Of a stretch of DNA of 22,918 bases, positions 15,447-20,708 are shown in pieces (within the stretch, counting starts at the first letter, position 1; every line of letters begins with the position of its first letter). A program made the position numbers and the translations under genes. Location: assembly GCA_947302945.1 (NCBI GenBank), contig CAMYWZ010000001.1, positions 1 through 22,918 of the forward strand. Direction: 5' to 3'. Under the pieces are notes generated by a model. The model saw only the letters and a program-made list of their open reading frames with translations, did no database searches and had not been told where the DNA came from. Source of the stretch: an uncultured Bacillota bacterium (GTDB lineage: Bacteria > Bacillota > Clostridia > Peptostreptococcales > Anaerovoracaceae).

Positions 15447-16550
15447 TTACAGCACTTCCGCGGCGCTTACGGCCTGCGGGACCTCTGCCTTGATCTTGAT
15501 TTCGCTGCTAAGGCAGGGCATTGCGGGCACCCACATCTTTCCGAGGTCCTTGTACTCGATCTGCTGCATGACGCCGAGCCTTCGCAGGTCCTCGTTCTTT
15601 ATGATGTCGTCGACTTCCGTGACGACGGAAGCCACTATCCTGCCTTTTTCAAGGAGCAGGTGCATTATCTCTTCTTTCCCGTGCTGCAGGGTCCATTCGG
15701 TGATGATGGCGTTGAGTTCCGCCTTGTAGCGGCTCCTCTTCCTCCAGTCCATGAAGCGCGGGTCTTTGAGCAGGTCTTCCCTGCCTATGGTGGTGCACAG
15801 CGTCTCGAAGGCCTTCGGGTCCATGCAGCCTATGATGACAAAGCCGTCCTTAGCTCTGAACATGTCCATGGGGACCATGTCGGGAAGCGTCGGGAAGGAG
15901 TTGCCGGGGCGGTTGTTGCGCCTGTTGGTGTGGTAGAACTCATAGGCGCTCCTTGCCAGGGCCACGATGGATTCCTGCTCGGAGACTTCCATGAATTCGC
16001 CCTCGCCGGTGCATTCCTTGCGGTACAGCAGCGAGAAAAGGCCCAGGGCCGAATAGGCGCTGCTGATGATGTCGGGAAGGTTCATGCCGGGCTCGAGAGG
16101 CTCTCCGCCGGTGTAGCCGCAGAGGTAAGTAGCCCCGCCGCTTGCGCTGATGGTGGAGCTGTTGGACGGGTAGTCCTGATACTTGTAGCCTGTCGAGTAG
16201 GGCTGGATGGAAGTGTAGATTATGCCCTTGTTGCGGGCCTTTACTGCCTCGTAGTCAAGACCGAGCTCCTTGATCTTCGCGTTGGGCAGGTTCTCGACGA
16301 AGATGTCGGCCTTTTCGATAAGGCTCCAAAGCGTCTCCCTGTCCTTTTTGTTTTCCGGATCGAGGGTGACGACCTTCTTGTTCAGGTTCTTGGTGACGTA
16401 AAGATATTCGTTGTCGTGGTCCCTGTTTCCCGGGACTTCGACGCGTATGACGTTCATGCCGTACAGCCCGAGATATTCGCTGCAGACGGCGCCGAAATCA
16501 CCTCTGGTAAAGTCCAGAACGGTGTATTTCGCGAAAACATTCTGATCCAT
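15447..16550 (-). CDS. Type III CoA-transferase (CaiB/BaiF family), subunit/enzyme 1
   Basis: A 367-residue family III CoA-transferase, clearly related to but diverged from the next gene. The probable catalytic Asp160 lies in GMNLPDIISSAYSALG. Supporting motifs are DFTRGDFGAVCSEYLGLYGMNVIRVEVPG reduced to its recognisable core GMNVIRVEVPG (31-41), ADIFVENLPN (81-90), SGGATYLCGY (138-147) and TGEGEFMEVSEQE. It is the first gene of the transcript controlled from the promoter at 16578-16583, with a clear AGGAGG (16559-16564) before the ATG. The position directly downstream of the LysR gene and its box suggests inducible expression. Donor and acceptor acids are unknown. Confidence 0.9.
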   Translation of the reverse strand: MDQNVFAKYTVLDFTRGDFGAVCSEYLGLYGMNVIRVEVPGNRDHDNEYLYVTKNLNKKVVTLDPENKKDRETLWSLIEKADIFVENLPNAKIKELGLDYEAVKARNKGIIYTSIQPYSTGYKYQDYPSNSSTISASGGATYLCGYTGGEPLEPGMNLPDIISSAYSALGLFSLLYRKECTGEGEFMEVSEQESIVALARSAYEFYHTNRRNNRPGNSFPTLPDMVPMDMFRAKDGFVIIGCMDPKAFETLCTTIGREDLLKDPRFMDWRKRSRYKAELNAIITEWTLQHGKEEIMHLLLEKGRIVASVVTEVDDIIKNEDLRRLGVMQQIEYKDLGKMWVPAMPCLSSEIKIKAEVPQAVSAAEVL

Positions 16551-16577
16551 TGCGGAAACCTCCTGTCTTTCTCTCCG

Positions 16578-16583
16578 ATTATA
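16578..16583 (-). promoter_or_regulatory. -10 box of CoA-transferase/ABC operon promoter
   Basis: Minus-strand TATAAT, about 28 bases upstream of the CoA-transferase 1 ATG. The region 17 bp further upstream is A/T-rich and does not resemble TTGACA, which fits a promoter that needs an activator such as the adjacent LysR protein. Confidence 0.55.
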
Positions 16584-16628
16584 CTTTACACCATGGACCT
16601 TTTTAATTAAAACGCGAATAATAAAAGT

Positions 16629-16653
16629 CCATTATCCGAAATTCGAATAATGG
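16629..16653 (-). promoter_or_regulatory. LysR-type operator, ATTAT-N11-ATAAT
   Basis: CCATTAT and ATAATGG form an interrupted palindrome whose ATTAT-N11-ATAAT core is the classical T-N11-A LysR box. Its centre (about 16641) lies about 70 bp upstream of the start site predicted from the -10 box at 16578-16583, the usual place for a LysR recognition site. It lies in the gap between the LysR gene and the first CoA-transferase gene. Confidence 0.65.
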
Positions 16654-16665
16654 AACTTCATAAAA

Positions 16666-17619
16666 TCAGTCGAAATACGATCCCAACCACTGCCTTACGA
16701 GAGCGAACTCCTTCTCGTTGCGGCCCTTTCTGCAGGCAAGGAAGAACTCCGCGTGTATGGGGGCGTCCTCGATCGCTACGTACTCTATCCCGGTGTAGGT
16801 GCGCATCCTGGGCGGAAGCGCCCCGTGGGTGACACCGAGCCCGGCTGCGACGCTCTGCTCTCTCCAGGCTCTGGACTGGTGCTCCAGCTCCCTGCTCTTT
16901 GCGGTAAAGCCGAACATGCGGCAGGCTTCGAAGAAGACTATGTGGTTTATGGGCACCCTCCTTGAGGGCATCTGGTTGAAGTCGTTGGACTGCAGGAAGC
17001 TGACGCCTTCAAGGTCCTTCATGCGTATGCTGCTGCGGCCGGCAAGCGGCGAATTCTCGGCTACGGATATCATCAGGTCGTGGCGGGCGAAGTTCTCTAT
17101 GTGAAGGTCCTCGTTGCACTCGTACTGTATGAAGGGCGTGGTGCCGTTCCAGATGTACCTTACGAACACGCCGTAGTCCAGCTTGCCGAGGTTGAGCATG
17201 ACCAGGACGTCGTCCTCGGTCTTCCTTACGAATTCGAAATCCACGTTGGGGTAAAGCTTGATGAAGTCGCTGTAGACGGAGTCCATGCCTATGGATGTGA
17301 TCATGGTGTTTCCGGCGATGCCCATCGAAAGAGAGCCTTCCGCAAGCGGCCCCACCGATTTCCTGCCGTAGGTGCTGAAAAGCCTGTCGTACTCCTTTAT
17401 CATGCGGACGAAGGAATCGATGATGCGGCTGCCGTCCGCTGTGAGGGTTATGGCCTCGTGGTTGGAGTGCCTTTCGAAGATGGCGACGCCGAGCTCATCC
17501 TCGGCCTGCTTTACGCGCCTTGAGACCGACGACTGCGAGCACGGTATCATCTCCGCCGCCGCCGAAAAACTCCCCGTGACCGAAACGGTATATACGGTCT
17601 TCATGGTCTCGATATCCAT
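16666..17619 (-). CDS. LysR-family transcriptional regulator
   Basis: A 317-residue regulator with an N-terminal winged helix-turn-helix (about 1-60; TGSFSAAAEMIPCSQSSVSRRVKQ reduced to core SQSSVSRRVKQAEDELG) and a C-terminal two-lobe effector-binding domain (about 90-317). The start at 17619 gives the standard MDIETMKTVYTV beginning of the family; an in-frame upstream ATG (17694) would add 25 residues that do not fit. AGGGAGA precedes the chosen ATG. The gene is on the same strand as, and just upstream of, the CoA-transferase operon rather than divergent from it. A dyad in its own leader suggests autoregulation. The effector is probably a substrate or CoA intermediate of the cluster, which is inference. 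Confidence 0.9.
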   Translation of the reverse strand: MDIETMKTVYTVSVTGSFSAAAEMIPCSQSSVSRRVKQAEDELGVAIFERHSNHEAITLTADGSRIIDSFVRMIKEYDRLFSTYGRKSVGPLAEGSLSMGIAGNTMITSIGMDSVYSDFIKLYPNVDFEFVRKTEDDVLVMLNLGKLDYGVFVRYIWNGTTPFIQYECNEDLHIENFARHDLMISVAENSPLAGRSSIRMKDLEGVSFLQSNDFNQMPSRRVPINHIVFFEACRMFGFTAKSRELEHQSRAWREQSVAAGLGVTHGALPPRMRTYTGIEYVAIEDAPIHAEFFLACRKGRNEKEFALVRQWLGSYFD

Positions 17620-17660
17620 AAACTCTTTCTCCCTGCTGCATGGCCGGATGGCTATCCGTT

Positions 17661-17682
17661 TGGTGCATATTACATTGTACCA
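17661..17682 (-). promoter_or_regulatory. Imperfect dyad in LysR leader, possible autoregulatory site
   Basis: TGGTGCA and TGTACCA frame a 22-base imperfect palindrome upstream of the LysR gene. It overlaps a plausible but weak promoter on the minus strand (TTGTCT, 16 bp, TAATAT). Autorepression of LysR genes is common; here it is only inferred from symmetry and position. Confidence 0.3.
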
Positions 17683-17695
17683 CTTTGCAGACAAT

Positions 17696-17733
17696 AAAAA
17701 AACAGCATGTTTCGGGAAAGGCCCGAAACATGC
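17696..17733 (-). terminator. Strong rho-independent terminator after dehydratase-family operon
   Basis: A perfect 12-bp stem GCATGTTTCGGG (17705-17716) / CCCGAAACATGC (17722-17733) with a 5-base loop. On the minus strand it is followed by TG and T7 (17696-17702). It separates the dehydratase-family pair from the LysR gene, so LysR and the CoA-transferases need their own promoters. A6 on the other side makes it usable on the plus strand too. Confidence 0.92.
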
Positions 17734-17769
17734 CGAAAAAAGTGTTAAGGAGGTTAAGGTGATTACGGT

Positions 17770-19086
17770 TTAAAAGTAGGGTTTGAGGCCCTTTCTGGGA
17801 AGGACGCGGGTCTCGAGGAACTCGCTGACAGCGGCGTTCATGGTCTCCTGGTTCCACTTCTTGGAGTCGGCCGGGTCGGCCTTGAGGACCAGTACGGGGT
17901 AGCCTGCCTTTTCGAGGTCTTCGATTATTCCTTCGGCGAACTGGCCGTTGTTCATACAGTTCTCGTTAGAGATCAGGTAGACGACGCCGTCGATGCCGTG
18001 CAGCTTGGCTTCCTTAAGGTACCACAGGCCGGTGTCGCCGCCGCCGCAGAACCTTGTGGACAGGGCTGCGATCGGGTCGCGGCCGCCGTCGAAGTTCCTG
18101 ACGTACTTGTCGGCGCCGAAGGCCAGGTACTGCGACCAGATGAAGGACGCGCCGTACTTCTCCTCGAAAGCCTGGTAGAACGCCATGTTGAACCACAGAC
18201 CTCTTCCGAGCCACATCATGCGGACCTGCTCGTTGGGAACGGTGGACTTGCCTTCGTCGACCATGGCCTTGACTTCGTCGTAGATGGCCTTGGCGGTCTC
18301 GGCGCCCCACTTGGTGCCTCTGTGCCACTGGGCCTGCATTACGGCGCCTATGGTGTCGGGCACGGTGACCGGGGCCGGATAGGTGCTGGCTATGAGGTCT
18401 CTGAGCTTGCCGTACCAGCGGTTCTGCTCGTTGGAGTAGTTGAGCGCCTCCTTGAGCTTTTCCATGCTGAACTTCTTGCCGGTGTGCTTTTCTAGGAACT
18501 CTATCATGCGCATGTGGTCCTGGATCCTAAGCTCGAGGCCTTCAGGATCGATGAGCTCTTCCCACTTGTCGGCGGAGACTTCCCATTCCTTCTTATTGGT
18601 GCTGCGGTTGGGCGTGGTGGGCATTGAGAACATGGGGATGCCCCACTTCTCGGCGCACAGCTCGTCTATCTTCTTTGCTATCGGGCAGGGGTCGAAGGAC
18701 AGCAGCACGGTGGGCTTTGGCAGTCCGCCCCAGGGGCCGTTTTCAGGCTCCGGATCCAGCGCGCAGGCGTAGGCGGTGGAGCAGTAGGAGCACATGTCGT
18801 TGCGGTAGCCGTTGGTCCTGAGGAAATCGTAGAACTTGGGGCCCATCTGCTTTGCGGCGCAGATCGCGGTCCACCACTGGTTGCATACGAAAGGTATGTC
18901 CATGGCGCAAAGGAACTCTTCGGGGACGGTGGCTGTGCCCCACGCGAGAGGCTCGCCGGCTTCGACCCTGGACTTGAGCTGCATGAACCATTCCTTCTGG
19001 TAGTGGCTCGTGACTCTCTGTATCTCCAGACGCTTTCTGGATTTTGTATCATACTCCTTGGCGGGAGCTTTCTTTTCTTCTGCCAT
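17770..19086 (-). CDS. 2-hydroxyacyl-CoA dehydratase / benzoyl-CoA reductase family, larger subunit
   Basis: A 438-residue protein of the HgdB/BcrB/FldB-like family (2-hydroxyglutaryl-CoA dehydratase D-component). Members bind [4Fe-4S] clusters and carry out ATP-driven radical dehydration of 2-hydroxyacyl-CoAs or ring reduction. Candidate cluster ligands are retained: Cys68 (PFVCNQWW), Cys99/Cys102 (MCSYCS), Cys134 (FDPCP) and Cys377 (NENCMNNG). The N-terminus is charged and has no signal, so it is cytoplasmic. It begins 3 bases after the partner gene; the last two Arg codons of that gene (AGG AGG) form its Shine-Dalgarno site, so the two are tightly coupled. The ATP-dependent activator these systems need is not encoded in the window. 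The exact substrate is unknown. Confidence 0.85.
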   Translation of the reverse strand: MAEEKKAPAKEYDTKSRKRLEIQRVTSHYQKEWFMQLKSRVEAGEPLAWGTATVPEEFLCAMDIPFVCNQWWTAICAAKQMGPKFYDFLRTNGYRNDMCSYCSTAYACALDPEPENGPWGGLPKPTVLLSFDPCPIAKKIDELCAEKWGIPMFSMPTTPNRSTNKKEWEVSADKWEELIDPEGLELRIQDHMRMIEFLEKHTGKKFSMEKLKEALNYSNEQNRWYGKLRDLIASTYPAPVTVPDTIGAVMQAQWHRGTKWGAETAKAIYDEVKAMVDEGKSTVPNEQVRMMWLGRGLWFNMAFYQAFEEKYGASFIWSQYLAFGADKYVRNFDGGRDPIAALSTRFCGGGDTGLWYLKEAKLHGIDGVVYLISNENCMNNGQFAEGIIEDLEKAGYPVLVLKADPADSKKWNQETMNAAVSEFLETRVLPRKGLKPYF

Positions 19087-19089
19087 GAC

Positions 19090-20244
19090 TTACCTCCTTA
19101 TACCGCCGATGAAGCTGCCGAGCTCTTCCCTGAGCTTTTCTTCGTCCTTGAACGGGACTCTCTGCTTTGCGGCAACGTAGATCGGGAAATCTTCCGGAAG
19201 GGCCTTCTTTATCGACGGGTAGTCCCAGATGAAGGACTCGTCGTTGTAGTTCATGTAGATGACCCAGCCCTTCGCGCCGCAGCCTTCTATGAGTCTGGGC
19301 ACGAGCTCTACTCTGACGTCGACGCGGCTCTTTTCGGCGTTGGGCATCATGTGGGTGTACCTGTAGGTGATGGCTTCGTAGAGGTCGCCTTCGGCTTTGA
19401 TGTCCAGGTCCGCGACTCTGTCTCCCCAGTCGTGGTCCTCTCCGACGACGTTTCCGCCGAGCTCCTCGATGAGGCCGTAGACCAGGTGGTTCTCCTGCTG
19501 GCTGCCGCTGTAGAACACGGGAGCGGCGTCCACGACCGGCCAGGTCTTAAGCTCTTTTGCGAGGTCCTTGAGCAGCATGGTGGCGATCTCCTTGTCCATC
19601 AGGAGGGTTGCGCCTATTACGGTGAGGGCTTCGCAGCCGGTGAGCCTGCAGTCGGGGGCGGTCCTGTACTTGATGACTTCCCTTAAGGCTGCCCTGTAGC
19701 CGTTGTAGAGCTTTACGGCTGCCGCGAGGTTCTTCTCGGTGATGGGCTGGCCTGCCCACTCCTCCATCTTTTTGGCGAAGCGCTTTGTTTCATTGCAGTT
19801 CCTGGGGAACATGACTTCTTCCTCGTGGAAGCAGTCGTAGGGGAGGCTGTAGACCGGCGGGAGGTCCTTTTCGGGCTCTCTGCCGGCGATCTTGCCGATG
19901 TAGAGGCCGAGTTTGCTGATCATTGCTGCGCTGCTGGAGAAGACCAGGCCGTCCATTATGCCGCGCCTTTCGCCGTTTAAGACCGCGTCGAAGAGGGCTC
20001 TCCAGACGGGGCCGAACGACGCCTCGAGGTACTTGTCGGACTGGGTCCAGGGTGCTGCGCATCCCCAGGCCCTCACGGGGATCATGCCGGCCGCGGCGAT
20101 GATCTCTTCAGGCGCCGTTGCGCCAAAGACCCATATGATCTTTTTGCCTTTCAGCTTAAGCGCCTGGAGGGTGTGCTCGCGGTTGACGTAAGCGTTCCTC
20201 AGCGCGACGTAAGCGGGACTGTTAAGTGCGATATCTCTTTCCAT
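19090..20244 (-). CDS. 2-hydroxyacyl-CoA dehydratase family, smaller subunit lacking usual cluster cysteines
   Basis: A 384-residue partner of the downstream larger subunit. Family features include the early GATAPEEIIAAAGMIPVRAWG (41-61) with Cys62, and the closing segment NYNDESFIWDYP (332-343). In related subunits the second cluster Cys follows a hydrophobic strand ending near residue 102; here that stretch is VFSSSAAM (101-108). The third Cys lies in a FCDPE...YP-like motif; here the matching position is Asn334. So only one of three usual ligands is clear. Other cysteines (138, 150, 199, 204, 322) might substitute. The ATG at 20244 is preceded by AGGAGA; a GTG at 20250 would overlap that spacing. 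It is the first gene of the operon from the promoter at 20289-20317. Confidence 0.8.
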   Translation of the reverse strand: MERDIALNSPAYVALRNAYVNREHTLQALKLKGKKIIWVFGATAPEEIIAAAGMIPVRAWGCAAPWTQSDKYLEASFGPVWRALFDAVLNGERRGIMDGLVFSSSAAMISKLGLYIGKIAGREPEKDLPPVYSLPYDCFHEEEVMFPRNCNETKRFAKKMEEWAGQPITEKNLAAAVKLYNGYRAALREVIKYRTAPDCRLTGCEALTVIGATLLMDKEIATMLLKDLAKELKTWPVVDAAPVFYSGSQQENHLVYGLIEELGGNVVGEDHDWGDRVADLDIKAEGDLYEAITYRYTHMMPNAEKSRVDVRVELVPRLIEGCGAKGWVIYMNYNDESFIWDYPSIKKALPEDFPIYVAAKQRVPFKDEEKLREELGSFIGGIRR

Positions 20245-20288
20245 AAACACTCTCCTAATACACTGGATCGATAATTTACTACAGCATA

Positions 20289-20317
20289 ATCATACTTTTT
20301 TGCGCCCCAAATGTTAA
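20289..20317 (-). promoter_or_regulatory. Promoter of the dehydratase-family operon
   Basis: Minus-strand TTAACA (20312-20317), a 17-bp spacer and TATGAT (20289-20294): five of six matches in each box. The start site would be near 20282, giving a leader of about 38 bases. Confidence 0.65.
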
Positions 20318-20328
20318 CCGCAGATTAG

Positions 20329-20343
20329 GCATACCCATTATGC
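20329..20343 (-). promoter_or_regulatory. Dyad upstream of dehydratase-family promoter, possible operator
   Basis: GCATA and TATGC form a short palindrome with a 5-base centre, about 54 bp upstream of the predicted start. On the minus strand it contains ATAATGG, the same half-site as in the LysR-type box at 16629-16653, so the same regulator may act at both promoters. Confidence 0.3.
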
Positions 20344-20354
20344 AAAAACCGGAT

Positions 20355-20560
20355 GCACCATCAGGGACGGTTCTCCTGGTGCCGCACTTTCAGGGACGGT
20401 TCTCCCGGTGCCGAATCCGGCCGCCCGCGTTATGATACCGTTCACGCCGCCTCAGCTGATGGATGTTCCAGGTTAAGGTTCCGCACGGGTCCTGCCATCA
20501 AGGCATCCATCCACTGGCTTTCACTCAGGCGAAAGCCAGCGGTCCCCCTTAATGTCACCC
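20355..20560 (+). repeat. MITE-like composite element with two GCACC units
   Basis: Most of the 464-base gap between the divergent dehydratase-family and glycyl radical enzyme genes is repeat sequence. Two head-to-tail GCACC...GGTGCC units (20355-20383, 20384-20412) are followed by GTTATG, GTTCACGCC (20440-20448), a 9-bp hairpin CTGGCTTTC/GAAAGCCAG (20514-20539) and an end CCCCCTTAATGTCACCC (20544-20560). The outer parts recur at 8439-8517. No transposase is encoded. Bases 20561-20638 hold only a repeat-like GGGGACGGTT (20624-20633), and nothing else is recognised there. Confidence 0.65.
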
Positions 20561-20638
20561 GAGTCAGGAAAGCGGCTGAAGCGTATTTATCAGGCGATTT
20601 TGCCCCAAAACCGGGAAACTTCTGGGGACGGTTTGGCG

Positions 20639-20668
20639 TTGTATTAGGGGGGCGGGGTGTGGTATAAT
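20639..20668 (+). promoter_or_regulatory. Promoter of the glycyl radical enzyme gene
   Basis: TTGTAT (20639-20644), 18 bp, then TATAAT (20663-20668) preceded by TG at 20660-20661 (extended -10). The start would be near 20675, about 34 bases before the ATG. A GGGGACGGTT repeat core ends six bases before the -35 box. Confidence 0.65.
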
Positions 20669-20708
20669 TAGATGTTTGAAGCACAGTCATACCAAATCGG
20701 AGGGAATC

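Noticed and set aside
17620..17694. 25-residue N-terminal extension of the LysR protein
   Set aside because: Family members begin at the MDIETMKTV-like position, and the extension overlaps the putative promoter and dyad.
20442..20560. A short coding region on the minus strand in the divergent gap
   Set aside because: The open stretch has no RBS or own start, and it coincides with a repeat whose parts recur in non-coding DNA at 8439-8517.
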